Source: Gynuella sunshinyii YC6258 (GTDB lineage: Bacteria; Pseudomonadota; Gammaproteobacteria; Pseudomonadales; Natronospirillaceae). From it: a stretch of DNA of 64,000 nucleotides. The stretch spans positions 5,432,593-5,496,592 of the forward strand of contig NZ_CP007142.1 in NCBI RefSeq assembly GCF_000940805.1, in the 5' to 3' direction. The notes under the pieces are model-generated. The model ran no database searches. It worked only from the letters and a program-made list of their open reading frames with translations, and was not told the origin of the DNA. Below are positions 38,536 to 48,006 of this stretch, one piece after another (the first letter of the stretch is position 1; every line of letters begins with the position of its first letter). The translations under genes and the position numbers were made by a program.

Positions 38536-39186
38536 ATGAGTAAAGAACTGACAGAATTACAGATACGGATATTGGGATGCCTGATTGAAAAAGAAATTAC
38601 CACCCCAGAACAATATCCACTGTCCCTGAACGGCCTGACCACTGCGTGCAACCAGAAAAGCAATCGTGAACCGGTATTAAACCTCTCTGAGCAGGAGGTT
38701 CAGACTATCGTGGACGAACTGATTCAGCTGTACCACGTCGTCGAAGACAACGGTGCCAGAGTGGTGAAATACAAACACCGTTTCTGCAATACCGAATACG
38801 GCAAACTCAAGTTATCCGATCAGGAACTGGGTATCTTGTGCGTGATGTTTGTGCGTGGACCGCAAACGCCTGGAGAACTGCGTACCCGTACCCAGCGTCT
38901 CTGTCACTTCAGCGATGTCAATGACGTTGAAAAAGTATTACAGAACATGGCTGCCCGGGAAGAAGGCGCACTCGTCAGACAGCTCCCCAGAGAACCGGGA
39001 AAACGGGAAAACCGTTGGATGCATCTGTTTTCGGGCGATGACATGCCTGCCGCAAATGCCGCCGTCACCAACGCATCAATCTCGACCACTGAAGATCTTG
39101 GTGCAGAAGTGGCACGATTGCGTGAAGAGGTTCAGGAGCTCCGGGAACTGGTTGAAATGCTGATAGAAGAAAAAGATCAGGGTTAA
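38536..39186 (+). CDS. YceH family (DUF480) protein
   Basis: 216 residues starting at ATG 38536 (AGAGG 9 nt upstream); a frame-open extension further up is not used. ILGCLIEKEITTPEQYPLSLN, ACNQKSNREPV and ELRTRTQRL are diagnostic of YceH/DUF480, which has two winged-helix domains. The last 35 residues form a coiled coil (EVARLREEVQELRELVEML). Function unknown; DNA binding is plausible. It lies 147 bp after cheB and probably has its own promoter. Confidence 0.93.
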   Translation: MSKELTELQIRILGCLIEKEITTPEQYPLSLNGLTTACNQKSNREPVLNLSEQEVQTIVDELIQLYHVVEDNGARVVKYKHRFCNTEYGKLKLSDQELGILCVMFVRGPQTPGELRTRTQRLCHFSDVNDVEKVLQNMAAREEGALVRQLPREPGKRENRWMHLFSGDDMPAANAAVTNASISTTEDLGAEVARLREEVQELRELVEMLIEEKDQG

Positions 39187-39275
39187 GCGGAATCAGTCCC
39201 CTATACAGACAAAAGCCGCGTTGTGGGTCTTGTTAAGGTTGATTCGACAAATGTTTCTGATCACCCCGAAACCAA

Positions 39276-39298
39276 AAACCGGGCCTGATGCCCGGTTT
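39276..39298. terminator. Bidirectional intrinsic terminator
   Basis: AAACCGGGC-CTGAT-GCCCGGTTT, a 9-bp stem between the convergent yceH and PHP genes. The minus strand continues TTGG after the TTT; the plus strand has a short T run. It serves mainly the leftward gene that ends at 39322. Confidence 0.65.
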
Positions 39299-39321
39299 GA
39301 TTAATGATTCAGGCCGGCCGC

Positions 39322-40074
39322 TCAGAGTTCGCTCAACCAATCCTTAAACTCCGCTTTTAAGGACTTACCGTGTTGCTCCAGAAAATCCAGAAAACGTTCG
39401 GGACGGGCCGTCACAACGGCATCTTCCGATAATCCGGCTTTGTTGGCATATTCGATACACTGGGCAAAATTTCCCACGTCATAGGAAACGTGCGCATCAC
39501 TGCCAAAACTGACTTTCCAGTCATACTTGACAACCGTCTCCAGAATTTTCAGACAGTACGGTCCACTACCGACACGGGACTGATTGAAAGAACTGTTATT
39601 GATTTCCAACAGTACATTGTGATCTTTCGCAGCCTTAACCACATCATCGTAAATAATCGGATAATTAGGGTTACCAGGATGACCGATAATCTGACACTTG
39701 CCGGAACGGATAGCCCCGATCATGGCTCGGGTATTCTGTTTGGCGCTACCCGGCGTAAACACCGGTTCATGGAAACTGGCAATGGCAAAATCCAGATAAG
39801 CATCCATACGATCCGCAATATCCAACTGGCCATCTTCATCGTAGATATTCGCTTCAATTCCACGCAGCATGGCAACATTATTCATAACTCTGGGGATAAC
39901 TTTCATATTACCAAAGTGCCATGGATGCGGTGCATCCGGCATTTTCGGACCATGATCAGTAATGCTGATCAGTTGCAGCCCCTTCTGAGGTGCAATATTG
40001 AAATAGTCATTCACAGTACTGTATGCATGAGTACTGGCTACGGTGTGGGAATGTGTATCGCAAAGAATTTTCAT
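39322..40074 (-). CDS. PHP-domain phosphatase YcdX-like
   Basis: 250 residues. Metal-binding motifs of the polymerase-and-histidinol-phosphatase fold are visible: CDTHSHT at the N-terminus, ITDHGP near residue 39, RGIEANIY, IASFHEP, IIGHPGNP, and FGSDAHVS near the C-terminus. The pattern and length match the trinuclear-zinc YcdX phosphatase family. The physiological substrate is not settled. Confidence 0.93.
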   Translation of the reverse strand: MKILCDTHSHTVASTHAYSTVNDYFNIAPQKGLQLISITDHGPKMPDAPHPWHFGNMKVIPRVMNNVAMLRGIEANIYDEDGQLDIADRMDAYLDFAIASFHEPVFTPGSAKQNTRAMIGAIRSGKCQIIGHPGNPNYPIIYDDVVKAAKDHNVLLEINNSSFNQSRVGSGPYCLKILETVVKYDWKVSFGSDAHVSYDVGNFAQCIEYANKAGLSEDAVVTARPERFLDFLEQHGKSLKAEFKDWLSEL

Positions 40075-40221
40075 GATTACCTACAGCTTGTTTGAACAGC
40101 CGGCAAACACTAAAACCGGCAAAAAATGGCATATGTATTTTACCTGACCTCCAAAGCCCACGGCTCTGTGACAGAACTACGGGACAGTAAACGATCCCGT
40201 CTGATCATTACCTTGATCAGA

Positions 40222-41055
40222 TCAATTACTCAGGCGGATACAGTCTTTTTCAATGTGAATCAGGCGTTTTTTATACAGCCCGCCAATGGCTTTCTTGTAA
40301 TTTCCCTTACTGACCTGATACTGACGGTAAATGTCCTCCGGGGTGCTTTTATCCGTCAAATCCGAGACACCACCATGAGTCCGCAGATGCTCCAGAATCA
40401 GGTCAGCCAGTTGATCTCTCACCTCCTGCCCCTGCAACTGCAGCGACAGATCGATTTTTCCATCGGCACGAATCTGCTTGATATAACCTTTCAGCTTTTC
40501 GCCGATTTTCAGTGGCTGCAACAGATCCGCAGTAAAGATAACCCCTAAATGCGTTTGATTGATGACAGCCTTGTAACCAATATCGGTACGCTGGCAAACC
40601 AACAGATCGACTTCCTGATTGGCCTGAAACTGATCAGCTGTTTCACTGAGAAAGTGATTGAGTTTGCTCGACGCCACTACCCGTTCGGTATACTCATCGA
40701 TATACAAATGCACGACATAGGAATGCCCGACTTCCATCGGTCGCCGTTGCTGTCCAAACGGAACCAGCAAATCTTTATCGAGCCCCCAGTCCAGAAACGC
40801 ACCAAACGGCCCGGTATCCTTCACCTTTAACAACCGGGTATCACCGACCATCGCCAAAGGTTTGCGGGTCGTGGCGATCAGCCGGTCTTCGGAATCATGA
40901 TAAATAAACACATGCAGCTTATCGCCGACTTTGCAGTCCGGCGGTACATCCCGTCGTGGCAGCAGAATATTGTCGTGCTCTCCGGCATCCAGATAGACGC
41001 CGAAATTCACAAGTTTGGTGACCGTAAGACGATTAAATTGACCGATATTGACCAT
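40222..41055 (-). CDS. S1 RNA-binding protein, CvfB/YitL-like
   Basis: 277 residues from ATG 41055. Three S1-like beta-barrels follow one another (LTVTKLVNFGVYLDAGEHDN; LKVKDTGPFGAFLDWGLDKDLLVP; a third around GYKAVINQTHLGVIF), then a C-terminal winged helix, PEDIYRQYQVSKGNYKKAIG, as in CvfB. CvfB proteins bind RNA and affect virulence and translation in other bacteria. It is monocistronic and divergent from the AEC transporter gene. Confidence 0.9.
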   Translation of the reverse strand: MVNIGQFNRLTVTKLVNFGVYLDAGEHDNILLPRRDVPPDCKVGDKLHVFIYHDSEDRLIATTRKPLAMVGDTRLLKVKDTGPFGAFLDWGLDKDLLVPFGQQRRPMEVGHSYVVHLYIDEYTERVVASSKLNHFLSETADQFQANQEVDLLVCQRTDIGYKAVINQTHLGVIFTADLLQPLKIGEKLKGYIKQIRADGKIDLSLQLQGQEVRDQLADLILEHLRTHGGVSDLTDKSTPEDIYRQYQVSKGNYKKAIGGLYKKRLIHIEKDCIRLSN

Positions 41056-41217
41056 GAGAACAGACTGGGATATGAAGTGGGCACCCATTCTACATTTTGT
41101 GTTATGAATTTTCGATGTTTGTGCCAGGATGTTGCGGGGAATGCTGTTGAGATATCCTGTTCAGTGGTGTCTTGAACGTCGTCTCAAGTCCGTCATCAAA
41201 TAACAATAAGGATTACC

Positions 41218-42090
41218 ATGACCCACCAGATTCTGGGAATCATCATTCCCATTATTTTCATTGTGCTGATCGGTTTTGCTTACGGGAAACGCCATCGCCC
41301 GGATATGGAGGCCGCCAATCGCATCAATGTCGATGTCTTCGTCCCGTTGCTGATTATCAGTGTCTTCGCCGACAAAGGCTCAAACATGATGGCCTTCATG
41401 CCGCTGGTCTATGCGGTGATTGCCGTCACCCTGATTCCCGGGGTCTTTGCGTTTGCGCTGGCGCGCGGATTTGGTTTCAACTGGAAGACCTTTGTACCAC
41501 CCATCATGTTCAAGAACAGCGGCAACATGGGGCTGCCACTGGTGCTGTTTGCCTATGGCGAACAATACCTGCCGGCCGCGGTGGTCATGTTCGTGGTCTC
41601 CAACACCCTGCACTTTACCGTGGGAGCCTGGCTGATCAACCCCAACGCCAGAATGTGGGATCTGATTAAAAACCCCATGATACTGGCAACCATCACCGGC
41701 CTGGGCATAGCCTTTCTCGGGGTTACCATTCCAGCCCCACTGGTCAGCGGCATGCAGCTGGTGGGCAATACGGCGGTACCGTTGATGTTGTTTGCCTTGG
41801 GAGTACGACTGGTGAATATGGAACGTGCCGGCTGGAAAATCGGCCTGATCAGCGCCATTGCGTGCCCGCTGCTGGGCATCATGGTGGCCTGGCCAATCAC
41901 CCAGATATGGGATCTTGGCAAAGCACAGACGGGCATCCTGATTCTGTTTGGTGCACTGCCACCGGCAGTATTGAATTATCTGGTGGCCGAACGCTACAAG
42001 CAGCAGCCTGATCTGGTGGCATCGATGGTGATTTACGGTAATGCGTTCAGCGTGGTGATTATTCCGCTGGCGCTGGCCTGGGTTTTATAA
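41218..42090 (+). CDS. AEC (auxin efflux carrier) family transporter
   Basis: 290 residues with about ten TM helices in two repeats. FVPLLIISVFADKGS and MFKNSGNMGLPLVLFAYGEQ (with the N-x-G-x-x-GLP turn of the family) and the C-terminal APPAVLNYLVAERYKQ-like segment identify it. Members export small organic anions such as malate or auxin-like compounds; substrate here unknown. AATAAGG precedes the ATG. Confidence 0.92.
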   Translation: MTHQILGIIIPIIFIVLIGFAYGKRHRPDMEAANRINVDVFVPLLIISVFADKGSNMMAFMPLVYAVIAVTLIPGVFAFALARGFGFNWKTFVPPIMFKNSGNMGLPLVLFAYGEQYLPAAVVMFVVSNTLHFTVGAWLINPNARMWDLIKNPMILATITGLGIAFLGVTIPAPLVSGMQLVGNTAVPLMLFALGVRLVNMERAGWKIGLISAIACPLLGIMVAWPITQIWDLGKAQTGILILFGALPPAVLNYLVAERYKQQPDLVASMVIYGNAFSVVIIPLALAWVL

Positions 42091-42114
42091 ACACCCATCA
42101 TTTCAGATGGGTGT
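42091..42114. terminator. Hairpin between AEC transporter and argS 3' ends
   Basis: ACACCCATC-ATTTCA-GATGGGTGT, a 9-bp stem directly after the transporter stop. On the minus strand it is followed by TTATAAAA, so it can serve argS; on the plus strand there is no T tract. Confidence 0.5.
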
Positions 42115-42160
42115 CCAGGCAATGCGTATGCCTTCAGGCGGGTGTCCTGGCAATGTTCGC

Positions 42161-43897
42161 TTACATCCGTTCCATGACTTCAATACCCAGCAGATCAAGC
42201 CCACAACGCAGGGTACTGGCAACGCCGTGAGACAACCGCAGACGGCTGTCACGTACCGCTGGATCAACACCCTCTTTGAGAATGGCGCAGTTTTCATAGA
42301 AGCTCATGGTCAGACCGGCCAGATCATAGAGGTAAGCACACAGAGAATGCGGCATGGCTTCGCGGTAAACCTGCAACAGTACTTCCTCAAACTGCGCCAG
42401 TTTTAATGCCAGCGCGCGTTCCTGCTCGTGTTCCAGAACAATCGCAGCGCGCAGGTAGGCATCAGACTCACCAGCCTTACGGAAAATCGACTGTATCCGG
42501 GTATAGGCATATTGCAGGTAAGGTGCGGTATTACCCTCAAAACTGAGCATGGCATCCCAGTTGAAGACATAATCGTTGGTCCGGGTTTTTGACAGATCGG
42601 CGTATTTCACCGCGCCTATGGCCACTTTACGGGCCACTTCCTGCTGCTGTTCAGCGTCCAGCTCCGGATTCTTTTCCGCCACCAGTTTTTCGGAACGCTC
42701 AATGGCCTCATCCACCAGCTCGGCCAGTTTCACCGTGCCACCACTGCGGGTTTTGAACGGTTTGCCATCGGCTCCCATCATCATTCCGAAAGCGCAATGC
42801 ACCAGTTCCACCGCATCGGGCGCATAGCCAGCTTTGCGCGAGAGCGTGAATAACTGTTTAAAGTGCAGTCCCTGCCGGGCATCCGTAAAAATCAGAATGC
42901 GATCAGCCTTGAGGGTTTGAATCCGAAACTGCATGGCGGCCAGATCGGTCGTGGCATAGAGAAAACCACCCCCCTGTTTCTGCACGATGTAGGCACCGGG
43001 TTTGCCGTCTTTATCAGCAAACTCTTCCAGAAACGCCACCTTGGCCCCCTGATCCTCAACCACCAGCCCTTTGGCTTCGAGATCGGCCACGGTGCTGGCC
43101 AGCTGATCGTTATAATAACTTTCGCCACGCACATCCTCGCGGCTCAAGGAAACATTGAGGCGTTCATACAACTCCTCACTGTGTGCCAGCGACAACTGAA
43201 TGAACTGCTGCCATAAGGCATACACACCCTCATCACCGCGTTGCAGTCTGACCACATATTCACGGGCCTTGTCGGCAAATGCCGGATCCTCATCAAAGTG
43301 TTTTTTGGCCTGCTGATAAAAGCTTTCCAGATCCTTGAGCTGGAATGATTGTGAGGTCTCAGACAGAGTCTCTTCCAGTTCGGCAATCAACATGCCGAAC
43401 TGAGTACCCCAGTCTCCGATATGGTTCTGGCGAACCACCCGATGACCCAGAAACTCACTGAGACGGGCCATGGCATCACCAATAATGGTGGAACGCAGAT
43501 GCCCTACGTGCATCTCCTTGGCCAGATTGGGTGCGGAATAATCGATGACAATGGTCTGCGCCGGCTCCGCTGCCTGAACGGTCAAGTGGGCATCGGTGCT
43601 GATCTCCTCGCTGATGCCAGCCAGCCAGGCAGAGGACAGATAAATATTGATGAAACCCGGTCCGGCGATTTCAACTTTATCGGCCAGACCAGTCAGATCC
43701 AGGTGTTGAATGATACTGTCTGCGATCTGGCGAGGATTGCTTTTCATGGCCTTGGCCGCGGCCATGGCTCCATTGGCCTGATAATCACCGAATTGCGGAT
43801 TCTTGCTCAGCGCCAGATTCGGGCCAAATTCAGCAGGAATACCTGCCGCCGCCATCGCCGCCGCCACTTTTTCACTCAATAACGCTCTAATATTCAT
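42161..43897 (-). CDS. argS: Arginyl-tRNA synthetase
   Basis: Class I aminoacyl-tRNA synthetase of 578 residues, the normal length. The N-terminal Arg-tRNA-synthetase domain is followed by [21 protein letters not shown] containing the HIGH-type motif HVGH, and the anticodon-binding helical domain closes the chain ([19 protein letters not shown]). ArgRS lacks a clear KMSKS, as usual; [16 protein letters not shown] occupies that region. ATG 43897 is preferred to TTG 43903. Essential gene, housekeeping marker of this stretch. Confidence 0.97.
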   Translation of the reverse strand: MNIRALLSEKVAAAMAAAGIPAEFGPNLALSKNPQFGDYQANGAMAAAKAMKSNPRQIADSIIQHLDLTGLADKVEIAGPGFINIYLSSAWLAGISEEISTDAHLTVQAAEPAQTIVIDYSAPNLAKEMHVGHLRSTIIGDAMARLSEFLGHRVVRQNHIGDWGTQFGMLIAELEETLSETSQSFQLKDLESFYQQAKKHFDEDPAFADKAREYVVRLQRGDEGVYALWQQFIQLSLAHSEELYERLNVSLSREDVRGESYYNDQLASTVADLEAKGLVVEDQGAKVAFLEEFADKDGKPGAYIVQKQGGGFLYATTDLAAMQFRIQTLKADRILIFTDARQGLHFKQLFTLSRKAGYAPDAVELVHCAFGMMMGADGKPFKTRSGGTVKLAELVDEAIERSEKLVAEKNPELDAEQQQEVARKVAIGAVKYADLSKTRTNDYVFNWDAMLSFEGNTAPYLQYAYTRIQSIFRKAGESDAYLRAAIVLEHEQERALALKLAQFEEVLLQVYREAMPHSLCAYLYDLAGLTMSFYENCAILKEGVDPAVRDSRLRLSHGVASTLRCGLDLLGIEVMERM

Positions 43898-44004
43898 CGC
43901 CAAAAACCATTTACCGGATCTCTATTGGGCGCGGAATTCTACTGGAATTGTCCGGGGTTTGAAATTGCCGCTTACTCGTGCAGCTGCATACCACCGTCAT
44001 CCTG

Positions 44005-45792
44005 TCACGCATGGCCGGTCTGTACCTGCCATTGACTCCAGTAATTGCCCTGACGATCAATCAGATGCTGGTGATTGCCCTGCTCCACAACCTGACCCTG
44101 CTCGATCACATAAATACAATCTGCCGCCACGATCGTGGAAAGCCGGTGGGCAATGACAATCACCGTACGACCATGGGAAATATGCGCCAGAGAACGCTGA
44201 ATAGCCGCTTCGGTTTCATTATCGACAGCACTGGTGGCTTCATCGAGAACCAGAATCGCCGGGTCTTTGAGCAGCGCCCGCGCCAGCGACAAACGTTGCC
44301 GCTGACCACCCGACAGTTTGACGCCACGCTCCCCGACCAGCGTATCGAGGCCATCAGGCAGGCGCTCGATAAATTCCCAGCTTTCTGAGGTTTTGGCGGC
44401 GGCAATCACATCGGCATCGCTGGCACCAGGCCGGCCATAAGCAATGTTTTCCCGAATACTGCCTTCGAACAAAAATACATCCTGGCTGACCAGACCGATG
44501 TTTTCACGCAGGGTTTTCAACGTAACAGTGGTGATATCCAGCCCGTCTATCCGGATGGTTCCCTGCCCCGGCTGATAAAACCGCAACAGCAATTTGATAA
44601 GCGTGGATTTACCGGAACCGGTCGCGCCGACAAACGCCACCGTGGAACCGGCCCGGATATCCAGATTAAGCCCGTGCACACCGGCATTGCTGCCGGGATA
44701 GGTAAAACTGACCTGATCAATGGAAATATCGCCCCGAACCGGGCCGGGAAAACGTTCCGTCCCTTCATCTCTGACCTGCACCGGCGTATGAATCAGATCC
44801 AGAATCCGGCGGGTGGAGGCCATGGCCCGCTCAAACAGATCAACGGTTTCTGCCAGCCGGGTCAACGGCCATAACAGCCTTTGGGTCAGAAACACCAGTA
44901 CGCCATAGGCACCCACATTCAAATCGCCATTGAGGGCTTTAAAGCCACCGACGATAAAGGTAAACAGAAAACCGGCCAGAACCGCCATGCGGATAACCGG
45001 CACGAACGCAGAACTGACGGCAATGGCTTTGCGATTGGCTTGCACATAACGCTCACTGGCTGCACGCAACTGCTCGCTTTCCCGGGTTTCAGCGGTAAAG
45101 GATTTGATGGTCGCAATACCACCGATATTGTTCGACAGCCGGCCCGCCAGGGCACCGACTTTATCGCGTACATCGGCATACAGTGGCGTCGCCTTACGCA
45201 GAAAATAAAAGGCTCCCCAGAGAATCACCGGCACCGGTGTAAACGCCAGTACCGCCACCGAAGGCGACAACACAAAAAACACACTGCCCACCGCAACTAC
45301 CGCCACCATGGTCTGGATGATTTCATTGGCTCCACCATCGAGAAAACGCTCAAGCTGGTTCACATCATCATTCATGATCGACACCAGCGTGCCGGTGCTT
45401 TTGGATTCAAAAAAAGACATATCCAGTTTCTGAACATGATCATAAGCATCCTGACGCATATCCGATTGCAACCGCTGGGCCAGATTGCGCCATAAAATCA
45501 GATACAAATACTGAAACAACGACTCACCAAACCAGATCAGAAACGTCAGCACCGCCAGCACCACGATCTGGGACTTGGCCGAAACAAACCCAAGTGAAGC
45601 GACAAAACTTTTCTCCTGATTCACCACCACATCAATGGCAATACCAATCAGAATTTCCGGTGCAATATCAAATAATTTGTTCAATACCGAACACAGTGCT
45701 GCCAGGACAATATTGCGCCGATAACCTCTGGCATAACGGAGCAGATTGAACAGAGCACGAAGGCTGGTTTGAGGGGCTTGTCTGGTGGTCAT
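44005..45792 (-). CDS. ABC exporter half-transporter (MsbA/lipid-exporter-like)
   Basis: Fused permease-ATPase of 595 residues from ATG 45792 (AGGAATTCTG upstream; an earlier in-frame start is less likely). Six TM helices lie in residues 20-310, then an NBD with Walker A GATGSGKST, signature LSGGQRQRLSLARA, Walker B ILVLDEATSAVD and the H-loop IAHRLST. It works as a homodimer or heterodimer; the substrate could be lipid, peptide or drug. It is not linked to an obvious biosynthetic gene on the same strand. Confidence 0.92.
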   Translation of the reverse strand: MTTRQAPQTSLRALFNLLRYARGYRRNIVLAALCSVLNKLFDIAPEILIGIAIDVVVNQEKSFVASLGFVSAKSQIVVLAVLTFLIWFGESLFQYLYLILWRNLAQRLQSDMRQDAYDHVQKLDMSFFESKSTGTLVSIMNDDVNQLERFLDGGANEIIQTMVAVVAVGSVFFVLSPSVAVLAFTPVPVILWGAFYFLRKATPLYADVRDKVGALAGRLSNNIGGIATIKSFTAETRESEQLRAASERYVQANRKAIAVSSAFVPVIRMAVLAGFLFTFIVGGFKALNGDLNVGAYGVLVFLTQRLLWPLTRLAETVDLFERAMASTRRILDLIHTPVQVRDEGTERFPGPVRGDISIDQVSFTYPGSNAGVHGLNLDIRAGSTVAFVGATGSGKSTLIKLLLRFYQPGQGTIRIDGLDITTVTLKTLRENIGLVSQDVFLFEGSIRENIAYGRPGASDADVIAAAKTSESWEFIERLPDGLDTLVGERGVKLSGGQRQRLSLARALLKDPAILVLDEATSAVDNETEAAIQRSLAHISHGRTVIVIAHRLSTIVAADCIYVIEQGQVVEQGNHQHLIDRQGNYWSQWQVQTGHA

Positions 45793-46017
45793 CAGAATTC
45801 CTGTTGCTGTGATCAGATAAAACAGTGACTCACCTGTAAAGGGAATCACTGTTATGCATCGCCAGGAATGGCGGAGGAGAGTGTTTCAATATCCAGATGC
45901 TGGTTTTATTGTCTGGGATTCAGTTGCAGCGAACAACCATAATTATCTGAGGGTTTCTGTGCCAGGGTTTTATCGTTGTAATAGGGAATGCCCGAACACC
46001 AGCATAGCGCAACCCAC

Positions 46018-46677
46018 TCAATCAGCCCCGGATTTGTCCTGCCCTGGAAGTATCAAATCCAGCACTTCCGGTGGCAAAAACCCCATCTCCACTTCCTGTT
46101 TAGTCCCTTCACGATGACGACGGGCATCCCCTTCTGCCACAGTGGCCTGGATACGAGGGGTGAGTTCGAAGTAGTGGTATTCGTAGGTTTCGGGCCGTAT
46201 TTCTGGGCACCCCATTCCAACACAGCCAGCGTACCACCAGAGTTGTATCTCTCCCTGGCCTCTAATGCCGGTGACCAGGTTATGTACATACTTTGGTCTG
46301 GGGTATTTTTTAAACCATTGTTTAATCTGCTTTTGTTTATCTTTGGGAACTTCCGCTGTGGCTTCATAAAAGGTTTGGGTACGGTACGAGAACCAGCGAA
46401 CTCGCACAGTATGGGGCAATGGTACCCAGCCAGCACTGGCAGCCTTACCTCCAGGTGGATATTTACTAATATCAGCATCCCCCCCTGAAAGCGCACCGAC
46501 CGGTAACCTCCAGGCTTCATTAATGACCAACGATTCCACCCAGATCGGCCAACCGGAACCGCCAAACCCTCCGGTATCAAAACCATAATCATAGGTTTTT
46601 TCGTCACAACCACTGAGTAGCAATGGTAATGCTAATAGCCAGTACAGGTACTTAAAATTTCGCGCGACGAAAACCAT
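46018..46677 (-). CDS. DUF2931 lipoprotein, putative T6SS lipase immunity protein (copy 1)
   Basis: 219 residues. The lipoprotein signal peptide ends in LLSGC with Asp at +2, which normally keeps a lipoprotein in the inner membrane. The mature part shows DUF2931 features: WPIWVESLVINEAWRLPVGA, AGWVPLPHTVRVRWFSYRTQ, TFYEATAEVP. It is the last of three tandem paralogues behind a Tle1-like lipase gene; its ATG directly abuts the stop of the copy before it. DUF2931 lipoproteins are known as periplasmic immunity proteins to Tle1-type lipases. Central residues 120-165 differ most from the other copies. Confidence 0.8.
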   Translation of the reverse strand: MVFVARNFKYLYWLLALPLLLSGCDEKTYDYGFDTGGFGGSGWPIWVESLVINEAWRLPVGALSGGDADISKYPPGGKAASAGWVPLPHTVRVRWFSYRTQTFYEATAEVPKDKQKQIKQWFKKYPRPKYVHNLVTGIRGQGEIQLWWYAGCVGMGCPEIRPETYEYHYFELTPRIQATVAEGDARRHREGTKQEVEMGFLPPEVLDLILPGQDKSGAD

Positions 46678-47346
46678 TCACTCAGACCCGGTAACCGATT
46701 CAGATTTGTCCTGACCTGGAGGAATCAAATCCAGCACCTCCGGTGGCAGAAACCCCATCTCCACTTCCTGCCTGGTCCCTTCACGGTGACGACGGGCATC
46801 CCCTTCTGCCACGGTGGCCTGGATGCGGGGGGTGAGCTCAAAGTAGTGGTATTCATAGTTCTTCGGGCCTTTTGGACAATCAATACCGACACAGCCAACG
46901 TACCACCAGAGCTGTATCTCTCCCTGGCCTCTTATCCCTGTAACAAGATCATGAAAGTATTTTTTTCTCGGATATTTCTTAAACCACTGTTTAATCTGCT
47001 TTTGTTTGTCTTCAGGAATTTCCGCTGTGGCTTCATAAAAGGTTTGGGTACGGTACGAGAACCAGCGAACTCGCACAGTATGGGGCAATGGTACCCAGCC
47101 AGCACTGGCAGATTTACCTCCAGGTGGACGTTTACTAATTTCAGCTTCGCCTCCTGAAAGCGCACCGACCGGTAACCTCCACGCTTCATTAATGACCAAC
47201 GATTCCACCCAGATCGGCCAACCGGAACCGCCAAACCCTCCGGTATCAAAACCGTAATCATAGGTTTTTTCGTCACAACCATTGAGTAACAATGGCAATG
47301 CTATTAGCCAGTACAGGTACTTAACCTCTCGCGCGACAAAACCCAT
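46678..47346 (-). CDS. DUF2931 lipoprotein, putative T6SS lipase immunity protein (copy 2)
   Basis: 222 residues. Lipobox LLNGC with Asp at +2 (inner-membrane retention). It is nearly identical to copy 1 over the first 110 residues and over the last 45, and to copy 3 at the C-terminal end (ending ...KSESVTGSE). Stretches of dozens of identical nucleotides with copy 1 point to recent duplication or gene conversion. Same strand, no gap to copy 1. Function as for copy 1. Confidence 0.8.
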   Translation of the reverse strand: MGFVAREVKYLYWLIALPLLLNGCDEKTYDYGFDTGGFGGSGWPIWVESLVINEAWRLPVGALSGGEAEISKRPPGGKSASAGWVPLPHTVRVRWFSYRTQTFYEATAEIPEDKQKQIKQWFKKYPRKKYFHDLVTGIRGQGEIQLWWYVGCVGIDCPKGPKNYEYHYFELTPRIQATVAEGDARRHREGTRQEVEMGFLPPEVLDLIPPGQDKSESVTGSE

Positions 47347-48006
47347 TCACTCAGATCCAGTAACCGATTCAGATTTGTCCTGACCTGGAGGAATCAAATC
47401 CAGCACTTCCGGTGGCAGAAACCCCATCTCCACTTCCTGTTTAGTCCCTTCACGATGACGACGGGCATCCCCTTCTGCCACGGTGGCCTGGATGCGGGGG
47501 GTGAGTTCAAAATAGTGGAATTCAAAGTTCTTCGGGCCTTTTGGACAACCGATTTTGACACAACTCACATTCCACCATAATTGGATTTCCCCCTGCCCGG
47601 CAAACCCTGTGACAAGTGAGGGTAAATAGCGTTCTACCGGATAACGTTTAAGCCACTGCCTGATTTGCTTTTGTTTATCTTGAGGAATTTCTACTGTGGC
47701 TTCATAAAAGGTTTGGGTACGGTACGAGAACCAGCGGGCCCGGACCGTATGAGGCAATGGTACCCAGCCGGCACTGGATGATTTGCCACTTGGAGGTCGT
47801 TGGCTTGTATCGGCGTTTCCGCCCGATAACGCACCAACAGGTAGTTGCCAGGATTCGTTAATGATCAAATATTCCACCCAGACAGGCCAACCATCGCCTC
47901 CAATACCCCCTGCTCGAAAACCATATTCATAGGTTTTTTCACTGCAAGCACTTAACAGTAGTGACAATGCTAATAACCAGTACAGGTATTTAACGCTTCG
48001 CATCAT
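47347..48006 (-). CDS. DUF2931 lipoprotein, putative T6SS lipase immunity protein (copy 3, lipase-proximal)
   Basis: 219 residues, first behind the lipase gene; its ATG lies inside the lipase reading frame (17-bp overlap), so the two are translationally coupled. The signal peptide ends LLSAC with Ser at +2, predicting transfer to the outer membrane, unlike copies 1 and 2. It is the most diverged copy in the N-terminal half but shares the C-terminal third. As the coupled copy it is the best candidate cognate immunity protein. Confidence 0.82.
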   Translation of the reverse strand: MMRSVKYLYWLLALSLLLSACSEKTYEYGFRAGGIGGDGWPVWVEYLIINESWQLPVGALSGGNADTSQRPPSGKSSSAGWVPLPHTVRARWFSYRTQTFYEATVEIPQDKQKQIRQWLKRYPVERYLPSLVTGFAGQGEIQLWWNVSCVKIGCPKGPKNFEFHYFELTPRIQATVAEGDARRHREGTKQEVEMGFLPPEVLDLIPPGQDKSESVTGSE

